This document shows, one piece after another, positions 17,055 to 26,213 of a stretch of DNA of 64,000 nt. Position numbers and translations under genes: made by a program. Source of the stretch: Peptococcaceae bacterium (GTDB lineage Bacteria > Bacillota > Desulfitobacteriia > Desulfitobacteriales > Syntrophobotulaceae). Positions within the stretch are counted from its first letter, which is position 1; each line of letters begins with the position of its first letter. Under the pieces are notes generated by a model. That model did not search any database. It saw nothing but the letters and a program-made list of their open reading frames with translations, and was not told the DNA's origin. The stretch is taken from the NCBI GenBank assembly GCA_012517475.1, contig JAAYUV010000025.1, positions 1 through 64,000 on the forward strand. Reading direction: 5' to 3'.

Positions 17055-17067
17055 TTGTATCATACAA
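17055..17067. promoter_or_regulatory. Palindrome TTGTATCATACAA, possible MarR operator
   Basis: A 13-bp perfect palindrome with a one-base centre lies 18 bases after the stop of the MarR-containing gene. On the minus strand it overlaps a possible -10 (TATGAT) feeding the peptide gene. MarR proteins often bind TTGTATACAA-like palindromes, so this is a reasonable candidate operator. That is an inference. Confidence 0.45.
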
Positions 17068-17084
17068 CTATTTATATAAATTTT

Positions 17085-17531
17085 TTAACAGCATTTATGG
17101 TCGTTCAATAAATTTTTAATCGCTGTTAAAAAAAGTCTTACACTGTTATAAACTTCCTTGTGTTTATCCTCTGGGATTTGCGAAGAAAGTTTTTCTAAGA
17201 AGCTATTTAGGCGTTCCCATAGCTCTTCTTTTATTTTTCTTCCGCTATCTGTCAGTACCAGATTGATCGCTCTGCAGTCAAATTCCGATCTTTGCTTTTT
17301 CACCAGCCCCTGCTGCACAAGTGGTTCAACCAGCCTTGTGGAAGTACTCTTCTCAACAGACAGTAAGTCATGCAAATCTGAAAGCTGTAAAGTTCCGTTC
17401 TTTCCGATCAGATCCAAAATGTAAAACTGGGTAAAAGTAATACCCCCACCAAGGATGGCATCCTGTTGGCAGCACCTTGATGCTTTTGTCATTTCGGCAA
17501 GAAGGGAGAGCAGTTCACGGTTATTAGTCAC
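17085..17531 (-). CDS. Internal MarR-family regulator frame with its own ribosome site
   Basis: Inside the fusion gene AAAGGAG (17546-17540) lies 8 bases before GTG at 17531. This gives a 148-aa MarR protein beginning MTNNRELLSLLAEM. It is in frame with the upstream enzyme, so both a fusion and a free MarR could be made. The winged helix spans about residues 35-105. Cys pairs RCC and KCC at both ends could allow thiol or persulfide sensing (inference). This start explains the fusion as deletion between two formerly adjacent genes. Confidence 0.65.
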   Translation of the reverse strand: MTNNRELLSLLAEMTKASRCCQQDAILGGGITFTQFYILDLIGKNGTLQLSDLHDLLSVEKSTSTRLVEPLVQQGLVKKQRSEFDCRAINLVLTDSGRKIKEELWERLNSFLEKLSSQIPEDKHKEVYNSVRLFLTAIKNLLNDHKCC

Positions 17532-18638
17532 AACAATTACTCCTTTAGTTGTATGAATGACCAGAGTTCTCGAATCTCCTATGTTTGCAAGGTTGGAAGC
17601 ATACTGCAGGTGATTAATCACCTTGAACGCGTTTTCTTTTGACCCGACTCTTATGGTAAGAATTGCTCCATACCTATCGTTGAACTGCTCTTTAGCAATT
17701 CTGTAATAATTGTTATCCCTAAGGCCGGGATAATTGACTGAAAGAACTTTTCCGTTTCTTTTAAGGCTCAAGGCCAGTTGTATAGCGTTTTCACACAATT
17801 TTTCCATCCTTAAGCCCAAAGTTTCCAGACCGATACTGTTTAAATAGGCATTAAAAGGAGATATGCAAGGGCCTAAATTTCTAAATAAGCTGTTCCTGAG
17901 TTTAGCAAGATAAACAAAAGCACCAAATTTTTTGAACTCCTTCAAGGACGTAAATTTATCGAAGTCCCATTTGAACTTGCCGCTGTCTATAATGACTCCT
18001 CCGATGGAATTTCCGCTCCCATTAATATATTTGGATGTGGAATGGACGACAAGGTCCGCCCCTAGTTTAATTGGCTTTACCAAATATGGGGTAGTAACGG
18101 TATTATCCACAACAAGCGGTATTCCTTTAGAATGAGCCAATTCAGCCAAAGCGCGGAGGTCCGGAACATCCAGTTTCGGATTGCCAATGGTTTCAACAAA
18201 TAGGAGTCTGGTTTTTTCATTAATCGCCTTGTCAAAGGTTTCAATATCATTGTCCTGAACGTATCTGGCTTTGATTCCATAGGCTTCGAGATCGTGGAAA
18301 AGAGAGCAGGTGCCTCCGAAAATGCCGCTTCCTGCTACAATTTCTTCTCCCTGTTTAACAATATTCATAATGGCAAGCGCGACAGCAGCCATTCCGGAGG
18401 CGCAGGCCACAGCGCCTACCCCTCCTTCCAGAAAGGCAAGCCGTCTTTCAAAAGAGTCAATCGTTGGATTGTTAATTCTGGTATAAACATAACCCGGGGC
18501 ATTCCCTTTGAAGATACTTTCCAATTCCTCAGCAGTCTTGTGTTGAAAAGATGTGGACTGATAAATCGGTGCTCCCGTTGCACCGGTTCTTTCATCTCCG
18601 GAAAAATTGCCATGAAGCAGAGAAGTATTAAATCTCAT
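17085..18638 (-). CDS. In-frame fusion: C-truncated O-acetylhomoserine sulfhydrylase + MarR regulator
   Basis: The 517-aa frame starts as a MetY-type PLP enzyme: GAPIYQSTSF, YTRINNPT, CASGMAA, and the PLP lysine in HSTSKYINGSGN. It runs through NIGDSRTLVIH at about residue 365. The normal tail of ~60 residues, which holds the substrate-carboxylate arginine in the LRLSVGIE-like motif, is missing. From about residue 370 it is a complete MarR winged-helix protein. Its start overlaps the tusA-like stop (ATGA) at the end of the sulfate operon. It may be a dead or altered enzyme, a regulator with an enzyme-derived sensor, or the scar of a deletion. The PLP fold and MarR parts are clear. Confidence 0.85.
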   Translation of the reverse strand: MRFNTSLLHGNFSGDERTGATGAPIYQSTSFQHKTAEELESIFKGNAPGYVYTRINNPTIDSFERRLAFLEGGVGAVACASGMAAVALAIMNIVKQGEEIVAGSGIFGGTCSLFHDLEAYGIKARYVQDNDIETFDKAINEKTRLLFVETIGNPKLDVPDLRALAELAHSKGIPLVVDNTVTTPYLVKPIKLGADLVVHSTSKYINGSGNSIGGVIIDSGKFKWDFDKFTSLKEFKKFGAFVYLAKLRNSLFRNLGPCISPFNAYLNSIGLETLGLRMEKLCENAIQLALSLKRNGKVLSVNYPGLRDNNYYRIAKEQFNDRYGAILTIRVGSKENAFKVINHLQYASNLANIGDSRTLVIHTTKGVIVVTNNRELLSLLAEMTKASRCCQQDAILGGGITFTQFYILDLIGKNGTLQLSDLHDLLSVEKSTSTRLVEPLVQQGLVKKQRSEFDCRAINLVLTDSGRKIKEELWERLNSFLEKLSSQIPEDKHKEVYNSVRLFLTAIKNLLNDHKCC

Positions 18639-18883
18639 GTCAGACCATCCTTTTCCACGAGAACAGTATAGGTCCCATCACCATTATTCTCAACCCGGAT
18701 CACCTTATGATCTTCATCCTTTAAACTCCTGGGAACATTCTGGATAGGTTCTCCTTCATTCATTCTTATCTCCAGGATCTGCCCCGGCTCAAGTTCTTCG
18801 ATCGCAACCTTTACTTTGACAAAAGTAACCGGGCATACCACATCCGTAATATCTACAAAGGCATCTGCTTTTCCCTTATTCAA
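18635..18883 (-). CDS. TusA-like sulfur-carrier family protein, operon copy
   Basis: This 82-aa protein has the conserved cysteine in DITDVVCPVTFVKVKVAIEEL. TusA proteins carry sulfur as a persulfide on the Cys of a CPxP motif. Here it is CPVT, as in related sub-families. It overlaps the sulfite reductase gene by 8 bases and the sulfhydrylase start by 4, so translation is coupled. It likely handles sulfide or persulfide between sulfite reductase and the thiocarboxylate carrier (inference). Confidence 0.85.
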   Translation of the reverse strand: MNKGKADAFVDITDVVCPVTFVKVKVAIEELEPGQILEIRMNEGEPIQNVPRSLKDEDHKVIRVENNGDGTYTVLVEKDGLT

Positions 18884-19742
18884 TGTTCAAAACCTCCAAC
18901 TCTTTCTCAAACAGTTCCCAGCCAACCCTATCCAGGGTATTCCTGAACCTTTCGCTCTGTTTCCCGTATTTTTGGAAAAACGCCAGGGTCAAATCAATGA
19001 CTTTATAAAGGCTCTCCTTAGAAGAAACAATCGGAAGGATTTGTTTTCCTACAGCAATTCTGTTGCCAAATAATCCTCCGAAAGAAAGGATAAACCCCTT
19101 TTCTCCCTTCCAGGCTTCGACAGGGCAAGCCTTGACACACTTCCCGCAGTAATTGCATTGCGTTTCATTCAAACTAACAGTATCTCCACTTACAATCTCA
19201 ATTGCTTTGACAGGACAAACCGCTTGGCATAAACCGCAATAATTGCAGACGTCCGCCTGCCAGGCAGGCTTTAATCCGCCTTTAATTCCCAGATCGTTTT
19301 CCTCAGCTTTTAAGCAATTATTACAGCAACCCGTTACCCCGATTTTGAATTTATGCGGAAGCTCCCTGGCAAAATACCTGTTGTCCAATTCCTTGGCTAA
19401 AGAAGTCGTATCGATCAGGCCGCTGGGACAAATGTTTTCTCCCTGGCAGGCTGTGATTGTCCTTACTCTGGGTCCGCAGGCCCCGGGCTGCAATCCAACC
19501 TCACTTAACTCTTTTTTCACAGCATCAATATCCTGAAGTTTGACAAACGGGATTTCTATCCCCTGCCTGGAGGTCATATGAATATAACCTTGTCCATACT
19601 TTTCAGCAATCTCGGTCACCTTTTGCAGTTGTTCAGCCCGAATCTGACCGCCCACAATTCTAAGCCGGAGTGAAAAGCGGTCCTTCTGGACTTGCCTCAT
19701 AAAACCGCCTTTTTTTAATTCCTTGTAATCTACTTCCGCCAT
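18876..19742 (-). CDS. Siroheme sulfite reductase with inserted 4Fe-4S ferredoxin domain
   Basis: The 288-aa protein has an N-terminal sulfite/nitrite reductase half-domain. It is followed by siroheme-cluster ligands ACQGENICPSG and GVTGCCNNCLKAEE, and a two-cluster ferredoxin insert (CNYCGLCQAVCP, CNYCGKCVKACP). This is the small single-subunit type related to AsrC/Fsr rather than DsrAB. In this operon it should reduce sulfite from APS reductase to sulfide. The ATG follows GGGGAGG and starts 2 bases after the JAMM gene. Confidence 0.9.
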   Translation of the reverse strand: MAEVDYKELKKGGFMRQVQKDRFSLRLRIVGGQIRAEQLQKVTEIAEKYGQGYIHMTSRQGIEIPFVKLQDIDAVKKELSEVGLQPGACGPRVRTITACQGENICPSGLIDTTSLAKELDNRYFARELPHKFKIGVTGCCNNCLKAEENDLGIKGGLKPAWQADVCNYCGLCQAVCPVKAIEIVSGDTVSLNETQCNYCGKCVKACPVEAWKGEKGFILSFGGLFGNRIAVGKQILPIVSSKESLYKVIDLTLAFFQKYGKQSERFRNTLDRVGWELFEKELEVLNIE

Positions 19743-19744
19743 GA

Positions 19745-20173
19745 TTAATCCTCCCCTTGTACCAGAATTTGTTCCTCATCAATATTCTCCCGGCGTATCC
19801 TGAAACCCTTTAATACCGGATTATCTTTGTCCATTAAGGATAAGATCAAATAACTGATTTCCGGATCATACGCCAGCCTTTTATCTTCTTCGGAAGGTCT
19901 TGAAGGGGATTCAGGATGGCTATGAAAATTTCCAAGGATTATCCATCCGCTCTTCCGCATGTCTTTCACAGCAGCAAATTGCTCTTTGGGGTCCATGGAA
20001 AAATGTTCAGGGCTTTGATCGGTATTGGTAAGAAGGTAGACTTTTTCCACAACCTTCATATCATCATCGATTTTTCCGCCTAAAAGTCCGCAGGCTTCAT
20101 TGGGGAGAGCACGGAGAGAATGACTCAGGATTTCTTCATATTGTTGTTTCTTCAGTACAATCAAAGCAATCAC
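19745..20173 (-). CDS. JAMM (M67) metallopeptidase, HcyD/Mec-type
   Basis: The 142-aa protein has the JAMM zinc site: Glu in NEACGLLGG, then HSHPESPSRPSEED giving H-S-H-P and the distal S-x-x-D. In actinobacteria (Mec+) and Wolinella (HcyD) such peptidases act on ThiS-like carrier proteins. They cut an amino acid from the carrier C-terminus or release the product. The carrier here ends GGGTL and would need trimming. The start is GTG at 20173. A TTG four codons in is also possible, as both have only weak ribosome sites. Confidence 0.88.
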   Translation of the reverse strand: MIALIVLKKQQYEEILSHSLRALPNEACGLLGGKIDDDMKVVEKVYLLTNTDQSPEHFSMDPKEQFAAVKDMRKSGWIILGNFHSHPESPSRPSEEDKRLAYDPEISYLILSLMDKDNPVLKGFRIRRENIDEEQILVQGED

Positions 20174-20205
20174 CCGCTATTATTATTTTTTTGACGCCCC
20201 GGATT

Positions 20206-21018
20206 CTAATGCTTTACATCACATGCAGCCTGTTCATAGTCTATCAGTTCTTTGATCGTCGCATTTTCTCCGCAAACCTGGCATTTTTCGTTATTTGACA
20301 GTTTCACCTTCCTGAATTCCATCAGCAGGGCATCATAAGTCAAAAGACTACCTGTAAGCAATTCCCCGATACCAAGTACATATTTAATGGCTTCGGTTGC
20401 CTGGATCGTTCCGATGATCCCGCCCATAACCCCTAATACTCCTGCCTGTTTACAAGTAGGCACAGCATCCGGCGGGGGAGGGCTTTGAAATATACACCGG
20501 TAACAAGGCCCTTGTCCGGGCACATAGGTCATGGTCTGCCCAAAGAACCGGATAATGCCGGCATGGGAAAAAGGTTTTTTCGTCAGAACGCAGGCATCAT
20601 TAATAAGAAATTTAGCAGGGAAATTATCCGTCCCATCGATAATAAAATCATACTCCCGGTCGTGAATGATGTCCTTCATATTGGCCGAACTAACCCATTC
20701 GTGGTAGGTGACGACATCCACATCCGGGTTCATTTCCCGGATGGTTTCCTTTCCCGACAGCACTTTGGGCTTGCCGACATCCTTGGTGAGATGAATGATC
20801 TGTCTTTGCAGATTGGAGAGTTCTACTGCGTCGAAATCTACCAGTCCGATAGTTCCTATTCCTGCTGCTGCCAAAAACATCGCTGCGGGTGCACCGAGAC
20901 CGCCGGTACCGATAACCAGAACCTTAGATTCGAGCAGCTTATTTTGTCCCTTTACGCCAACTTCTTTAAGAATAATGTGCCTTGAGTACCTTTCCAACTG
21001 TTCATTCGTAAAACTCAT
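20206..21018 (-). CDS. ThiF/MoeB/HesA-family adenylyltransferase, HcyF-type
   Basis: This 270-aa E1-like enzyme has the nucleotide loop GTGGLGAPAA at residues ~36-45. DGTDNFPAKF is the second ATP-site block, CYRC and CQVC are the zinc cysteines, and PTCKQAGVLG is the crossover-loop cysteine. It has no rhodanese domain. It would adenylate the C-terminal glycine of the carrier encoded just upstream (ATGA overlap) to prepare thiocarboxylate formation. Confidence 0.92.
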   Translation of the reverse strand: MSFTNEQLERYSRHIILKEVGVKGQNKLLESKVLVIGTGGLGAPAAMFLAAAGIGTIGLVDFDAVELSNLQRQIIHLTKDVGKPKVLSGKETIREMNPDVDVVTYHEWVSSANMKDIIHDREYDFIIDGTDNFPAKFLINDACVLTKKPFSHAGIIRFFGQTMTYVPGQGPCYRCIFQSPPPPDAVPTCKQAGVLGVMGGIIGTIQATEAIKYVLGIGELLTGSLLTYDALLMEFRKVKLSNNEKCQVCGENATIKELIDYEQAACDVKH

Positions 21019-21224
21019 AATGTGCCTCCTCCCATGAAGTAAAGGAATTCTACCTCATCTCCCTCAACTACAATCAGATTTTCGAAATCTTCTCTATCTA
21101 TCAGTTCCTCATTGATTTGCACGGTTACATATTGGGGCATTTCAACGTTTAGCGTTTGCAATAGTTCGTTGACACTCAACTCTTTTTCAAGGGTTTCTTT
21201 TTTTCCGTTTACAGTGATCTCCAT
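21015..21224 (-). CDS. ThiS/MoaD-family sulfur carrier ending GGGTL, HcyS-type
   Basis: The 69-aa beta-grasp protein starts MEITVNGKKETL and ends YFMGGGTL. Active carriers end in GG, so the extra TL (or GTL) must be removed before activation. A JAMM peptidase in the operon could do it. Context argues for homocysteine synthesis rather than thiamine, since no thi gene is nearby. It is co-translated with the E1-like gene and starts about 80 bases after cysN. Confidence 0.9.
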   Translation of the reverse strand: MEITVNGKKETLEKELSVNELLQTLNVEMPQYVTVQINEELIDREDFENLIVVEGDEVEFLYFMGGGTL

Positions 21225-21302
21225 ATCTCATAACCTCCAATTTAATCGTTGCTTTTTACTATTTGATCAGATATCTTACTCTTTAGAAAATAATCTATTA
21301 TT

Positions 21303-23099
21303 TTAAATGTTATAATCAAAGATCACTTCCTGTTTTTTCAAGAGATCACAGACTCTGTCCACTGCTCCATCCGGTTCGATGCTGGCATCGGGACGAAAGG
21401 TGTTAAAAGGAGTGTCTCCAATGTTAACAATCAAGATATCATTGGGTTGGTTCAACAATTTAAGTTTCTCCGCTTCATAGTCATCCAGATTAAATACCGA
21501 TGTAATGAAGATCTGCCCTGAATCGGTAAATATTCTTGCCAGTTCTCCAATCTGCCTGATATGCTCATCCCTTCCTTCATAACCGGAAACAAGTTCAGAA
21601 GCAAGACCAAGAGAAAGACTCGAAACTCCAAGATAATACGCCTTAAACTTTTTATCAAAGAGTATCTTTTCCAACCTCCTCCCAATATCCTGTATAGCGT
21701 TTTCATTCCCTTCAGTACCTGAGGTAATCACAATGAATTTTGATTTATGACCGTAAAATGTTTCTCGTTGCGAAGAAGGGATTAACCCTTTATCCCATAA
21801 ATACTCCCTGTCTCTTACATGTTCCACCAAAGTATGCTCAGAATCGGCTATTCCCTCCAGGATAATACCGCCGCCGGATATTTCATAGTTGTCAACGATA
21901 ACAAATCTTCCGGTCAATTCAATATCGACTATGGTGTCATAAGCAATCGGCTTTACGGTTTCAAAAATACATTCTGCTACATCATGTCTTTCCACTTGAT
22001 CCTTAAATGTGTCTATATTTAATTCCGCTGCATCAATAATATTTAAGATGTCAACGAGCTTCACCCCGATTCTCATGGCGCCTATTTTGAGTTTATAGCT
22101 TTTATGTTTAACCAGGGGGGCTTTACCCACCCAGAAAATATTGGCTTTAAACCGGGAGCTTAATATTGGCTGTTTTTCGCCGGCCTTCACCAATAATTCT
22201 CCGGGTTTAATATAAATTTGAGTCTGCAGTGTTAATCCTATGGCTTCTTCAGCATAAGCAGTGTTGTGCGGGCTAACGTTAAATCGCTCAACGCTTTTTA
22301 CCACGCTTCTTTTATTTGAAGGCAGGAAGACGACCTCTTCTCCGCAGCTGATTTGGCCGCTTAAAATGGTTCCCGCAATGATCCGGCGATCATCACCCTG
22401 TTCCGTAAACTTATAAATATCCTGAACAGGCATACGGAAGGGCATTTCCTGATTTTGTTTTTTATTGGCAAATCCGTCTAATTGCTCCAAGACGGTTGGC
22501 CCGTCATACCATAAAGTATGGGGCGACTTAAGAGCAATATTGTCTCCATGAAAGGCACTGATGGGGATGAAATTAACCGGGTTGATATTTACTTTATGAA
22601 GAAATTCACTGAATTCTGAACGGATCGAATGAAACACATCCTTATCAAAATCCACAAGGTCCATTTTATTAACCAATACTACTACCTGGCGGATACCCAG
22701 CATGGAAACAATGTGCCCATGCCTTTTGGAATTTTCCCGGATACCTTCTTTGGCATCAATAACCAGAAGGGCGGCTTCTGCCCTTGAAGCCCCTGTTACC
22801 ATATTTTTGAGGAATTCGATATGCCCCGGGGCATCAATGATAATGTAATTTCTTTTGTTTGTTTTAAAGAAGCTCCTGGCGGTATCAATGGTGATTCCCT
22901 GTGCCTGTTCATCTTTTAAAGCATCCAGAAGAAAAGCATATTCAAAAGGTTTGGAATTTTTTCGGCAGTATTCTTTTACCGACTCCAGCTTCCCCTCAGG
23001 AAGGGAACCGGTATCGGCCAGAAGTCTCCCGATCACGGTACTCTTCCCATGATCAACATGTCCGACGATGACGATATTCATCTGTTCTCTGGTTTCCAT
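21303..23099 (-). CDS. cysN: Sulfate adenylyltransferase subunit CysN with degenerate APS-kinase-like C-terminal domain
   Basis: This 598-aa protein is first an EF-Tu-like GTPase: P-loop GHVDHGKST at residues ~13-21, DAPGH, NKMD, then two beta-barrels to about residue 430. It drives APS synthesis by CysD. The remainder looks like CysC, but the site where GLSGAGKST is expected reads [10 protein letters not shown], lacking the Walker lysine. The APS-kinase part therefore cannot bind ATP normally. PAPS is not needed, as the operon encodes an APS reductase. The gene begins 1 base after the cysD stop. Confidence 0.92.
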   Translation of the reverse strand: METREQMNIVIVGHVDHGKSTVIGRLLADTGSLPEGKLESVKEYCRKNSKPFEYAFLLDALKDEQAQGITIDTARSFFKTNKRNYIIIDAPGHIEFLKNMVTGASRAEAALLVIDAKEGIRENSKRHGHIVSMLGIRQVVVLVNKMDLVDFDKDVFHSIRSEFSEFLHKVNINPVNFIPISAFHGDNIALKSPHTLWYDGPTVLEQLDGFANKKQNQEMPFRMPVQDIYKFTEQGDDRRIIAGTILSGQISCGEEVVFLPSNKRSVVKSVERFNVSPHNTAYAEEAIGLTLQTQIYIKPGELLVKAGEKQPILSSRFKANIFWVGKAPLVKHKSYKLKIGAMRIGVKLVDILNIIDAAELNIDTFKDQVERHDVAECIFETVKPIAYDTIVDIELTGRFVIVDNYEISGGGIILEGIADSEHTLVEHVRDREYLWDKGLIPSSQRETFYGHKSKFIVITSGTEGNENAIQDIGRRLEKILFDKKFKAYYLGVSSLSLGLASELVSGYEGRDEHIRQIGELARIFTDSGQIFITSVFNLDDYEAEKLKLLNQPNDILIVNIGDTPFNTFRPDASIEPDGAVDRVCDLLKKQEVIFDYNI

Positions 23100-23100
23100 T

Positions 23101-23982
23101 TTACATATACCCGCCTCTTCTTAAAGTTTCGAGTCCTCCGCCATCATCTTTATCCTGAGCCCTTCCGGACCTTTCCGCAATATTGGCAAACTTTCCGCTT
23201 TTCAACTCTTCAATGATTTCTCCCACATTTTTCGATGTGGAATCAACCGGAAAAGTACAAGGATAGCATCCCAGAGATCTGTACCGTTTGCCGTTGCCCT
23301 GATCAAAGTAAAGGGACGTAACCGGGATATTTTCTCTCTCGATATATTCCCATACATTCAATTCCGTCCAGTCCAATAAGGGATGGATTCGAATATGGGT
23401 GCCCGGCGCAAAATCGGTTTTGAACTGGTTCCAGAATTCAGGAGGTTGGTCTCCTACATCCCAATCGTTTTCCTTATCCCTGGGCGAGAAGTATCTTTCC
23501 TTGGAACGGCTTCCCTCTTCATCAGCCCTTACTCCTACAATCACTCCGGTAAATTTTTCTTTTTTCGGATCGACTTTGTATTTTCCATTGTTCAAGTCCA
23601 TGATATACCGGGTCCACTCTCCCGAGAGCGTATTTTTCAGCGCTTCGGTTTTTAAAGCCTGGCAGCAGCTGATACGGTCGGCATTCCCATCAGGAAATGT
23701 TTTTTTCTCTTGCAAAGCATAGCTGTTTTCGCCATAAATCATGGTCAGTTTCCACTTCAATGCAAGTTCATCCCGGTACTTGATCATTTCCGGTATTTTA
23801 TAGTGAGTATCAATGTGCACCAGCGGTATGGGTACATGTCCGAAAAATGCTTTCCTGGCCAGCCATAAAAGTACGGTGCTGTCTTTCCCTATGGACCAGA
23901 GCATGCATATATTTTTAAATTCTCTGTACGCTTCTCTTAAGATATAGACACTTTGAGCTTCAAGTTTATCCAAATGATCCAT
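23101..23982 (-). CDS. cysD: Sulfate adenylyltransferase subunit 2 CysD
   Basis: This 293-aa PP-loop enzyme makes APS from ATP and sulfate, with energy from the CysN GTPase. Blocks [14 protein letters not shown] (PP-loop), [22 protein letters not shown] and RSLGCYPCT are typical. The start is placed at 23982 ([10 protein letters not shown]), which has GGAGGG 7 bases upstream. A longer frame reaching 24039 would include that site. Confidence 0.95.
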   Translation of the reverse strand: MDHLDKLEAQSVYILREAYREFKNICMLWSIGKDSTVLLWLARKAFFGHVPIPLVHIDTHYKIPEMIKYRDELALKWKLTMIYGENSYALQEKKTFPDGNADRISCCQALKTEALKNTLSGEWTRYIMDLNNGKYKVDPKKEKFTGVIVGVRADEEGSRSKERYFSPRDKENDWDVGDQPPEFWNQFKTDFAPGTHIRIHPLLDWTELNVWEYIERENIPVTSLYFDQGNGKRYRSLGCYPCTFPVDSTSKNVGEIIEELKSGKFANIAERSGRAQDKDDGGGLETLRRGGYM

Positions 23983-24054
23983 CGATTTTCCCTCCATCTC
24001 TGCTGTCATTTTCTTTCTGCCAGGGCTTATTTTCAGCAATGTATTTTATACTCT

Positions 24055-24768
24055 TCATGGTTTACTGAGATGAAGCCCGCACTCTTTTTTATCGGGGCTT
24101 TCCCACCACCATCTCCCGCTGCGTACATCTTCTCCCGGCTTCACCGCCCTGGTGCACGGCTCGCAGCCGATACTGCGGAACCCGGTATTGTACAGGTTAC
24201 TGTAAGGCACATTTTCCTTTTTGATGTATTCCCAGACTTGTTCCTCATTCCAAAAAGCAAGCGGGTTAATTTTATATATGGAATGATTCCCATCCCATTC
24301 AACCAGGTGAATTTCTTCACGGGTTGAAGACTGTTCCCTTCTCAAACCGCAGATCCAAGCGTCCACAGTGTGTAATACTCTTTGTAAAGGCTTAACTTTT
24401 CTCAGTTCGCAGCACTTTTTCCTGAGTTCCACACTATCATAAAAAGAATTGGGTCCGTATTCTGAAACCAGGTACTCTAAATCTTTGCTTTCCGGAGCAT
24501 AGACTTCATAATGAAACTCATATCTTCTCATGGTTCGCTCCATGAGGTCATAGGTCTTTTGAAAATGCCTTCCGGTATCAATAAAGAAAATTCTGGCCTT
24601 GGAGTTGATTTTCAGAAGCATATCGGTAAGAATCTGGTCTTCGATGGAAAGACTGGAAGCGAGCGCAACCTTGGATGACCCGATTTTCTCCAGTACATAT
24701 TCCATCAACTTCTCCGGATCTTCCTGTGTAAATTTTCTATTCAATGTGTCGAGATCAAAACCCACCAT
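24055..24768 (-). CDS. cysH: APS reductase, CysH family, [4Fe-4S] type
   Basis: This 237-aa protein reduces adenylyl sulfate to sulfite. It has the cysteine pattern of APS rather than PAPS enzymes: CC in RKKCCELRKV and CxxC in SIGCEPCTRAV bind a [4Fe-4S] cluster, and the C-terminal ECGLH holds the catalytic cysteine. The ATG follows GGAGG. It explains why APS kinase is dispensable here. Confidence 0.94.
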   Translation of the reverse strand: MVGFDLDTLNRKFTQEDPEKLMEYVLEKIGSSKVALASSLSIEDQILTDMLLKINSKARIFFIDTGRHFQKTYDLMERTMRRYEFHYEVYAPESKDLEYLVSEYGPNSFYDSVELRKKCCELRKVKPLQRVLHTVDAWICGLRREQSSTREEIHLVEWDGNHSIYKINPLAFWNEEQVWEYIKKENVPYSNLYNTGFRSIGCEPCTRAVKPGEDVRSGRWWWESPDKKECGLHLSKP

Positions 24769-24821
24769 TTCTTTTTCCTCCTTCTCTTTTATTGATCTTG
24801 CTCATACTCTTTTCCGCTTTG

Positions 24822-25079
24822 TTAACTTCTTTCATGTTGATGCTCTCTATCTAACAAACTTTCCACAACCAAGGCAGCGGAACCGATTGAAATAGCATTT
24901 TCGTGAAAGCTGCCGCCCCTGCTGAAAACAATATTTTTCCCCGTATTCCAATAACTTTTTTTCTTTGCCGTTTCAACACTCTCGTCATAGAAAAGCTTGG
25001 AATACCTGATAACCGGTCCGCTCAAAATAACAATATTAGGATTTAAGAGTTGTATAAAATTTGCCAGCCCCGTACCCAT
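24822..25079 (-). pseudogene. C-terminal fragment of a ROK-family protein
   Basis: The 85 codons match only the last part of ROK sugar kinases/regulators: GLANFIQLLNPNIVILSGPV, then NAISIGSAALV. A normal ROK protein has about 300 residues. The nucleotide site is gone, and no ribosome site precedes the ATG, which lies 6 bases after the cysA stop. A deletion probably removed most of the gene between cysA and cysH. Confidence 0.75.
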
Positions 25080-25085
25080 GATTAC

Positions 25086-26159
25086 TCAAATTACATAATC
25101 TTCAGGTATAAATACCTTGAAATCTCTCGGTTTCACATAGACCTTTTGTTTTTCCTTTAGATCCAGTTTTCTATAAACCTCTTTGCTGATCTCTGCTTCA
25201 ATGTAATCGCCATTTTCCAGTCTTTTCAGTTCAAGATTGACAATAGGGCCCACCGCCCGGATAAATAAAATCTCGGCTTCAATATCATCTCTTCCTCCGG
25301 CTTCCAGACTAATGTCAATATCATGAGGACGGAAAAAGCTGACAATCTCTTTATTCTTAGTTCCCGCATGCTCAGGTACATCTAATTTCAACGAACCAAG
25401 TTCAACCTTGCCATTATGCACCCTTCCGTGAAACAGGTTAAAATTTCCGAGAAAATGATAAACAAATGGATTAACCGGATTATCATAAACTTCTTCGGGT
25501 GTACCGATTTGTTCTATCTTGCCTTGATTGAGAATAACAATCCGATCGGCTACATCCAGGGCTTCCTCTTGATCATGGGTTACAAAAACACTGGTAATGG
25601 GGTATTCGTCATGCAGTTTCCGGAGCCATCTGCGCAGATCTTTTCTGACCTTAGCATCCAAGGCCCCAAAAGGTTCATCCAGCAATAAAACTCTCGGTTC
25701 GACCGCCAAGGCCCTGGCCAGAGCAATTCTTTGGCGCTGCCCTCCGGAAAGCTGGGCGGGATAACGTTTGGCCAATTCCTCCATCTTTACCAGCGACAAA
25801 AGTTCTTGTACTTTTTGCTGAATCGCTTCTTTGCTGGGCCTATGCTTGGAAGGTCTCACTTTTAAGCCAAACGCAATGTTTTCAAAAACTGTCATATGCT
25901 TAAAAAGCGCATAATGCTGGAAGACAAATCCTACCTTACGGTCTTGGGCACTTTTTTCGGTGTTGTCTTCCCCGTCAAAAATGATGTTCCCCTGGTCTGG
26001 GGTTTCAAGCCCGGCAATAATTCTCAAAAGAGTCGTTTTCCCCGAACCTGAGGGCCCCAATAAAGCAACCAGTTCTCCGGTATTGATGGTTAAATTGATA
26101 TCTTTCAGTGCCTGGAAAGAGTCAAAGGTTTTTGTCACATTGGATATTTCTATACTCAT
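25086..26159 (-). CDS. cysA: Sulfate/thiosulfate ABC transporter ATPase CysA
   Basis: This 357-aa ATPase has Walker [11 protein letters not shown]-loop FQHYALF, signature LSGGQRQR, Walker [12 protein letters not shown] and switch [10 protein letters not shown]-terminal TOBE-like domain follows, with the [10 protein letters not shown] block found in CysA. It powers import by CysT/CysW. The ATG follows GGAGG. It is followed by the broken ROK gene. Confidence 0.95.
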   Translation of the reverse strand: MSIEISNVTKTFDSFQALKDINLTINTGELVALLGPSGSGKTTLLRIIAGLETPDQGNIIFDGEDNTEKSAQDRKVGFVFQHYALFKHMTVFENIAFGLKVRPSKHRPSKEAIQQKVQELLSLVKMEELAKRYPAQLSGGQRQRIALARALAVEPRVLLLDEPFGALDAKVRKDLRRWLRKLHDEYPITSVFVTHDQEEALDVADRIVILNQGKIEQIGTPEEVYDNPVNPFVYHFLGNFNLFHGRVHNGKVELGSLKLDVPEHAGTKNKEIVSFFRPHDIDISLEAGGRDDIEAEILFIRAVGPIVNLELKRLENGDYIEAEISKEVYRKLDLKEKQKVYVKPRDFKVFIPEDYVI

Positions 26160-26213
26160 AGCCAGTCCTCCATTTCAGGTTACGCACATACCCCTTCAGA
26201 GATTTTCTTACGT

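Noticed and set aside
16814-17111. Plus-strand frames of 70-75 aa over the peptide region
   Set aside because: They are antisense to the terminator, peptide and structured leader and lack ribosome sites.
17085-18638. Assembly frameshift as the cause of the sulfhydrylase-MarR fusion
   Set aside because: A frameshift would leave the missing sulfhydrylase tail in another frame; none is seen at the joint, and the frame runs smoothly into MarR, so a deletion is the simpler reading.
18876-19742. Dissimilatory sulfite reductase subunit
   Set aside because: Single 288-aa chain with inserted ferredoxin, in an operon with sulfate uptake and homocysteine genes; no DsrAB pair. An assimilatory role is more likely.
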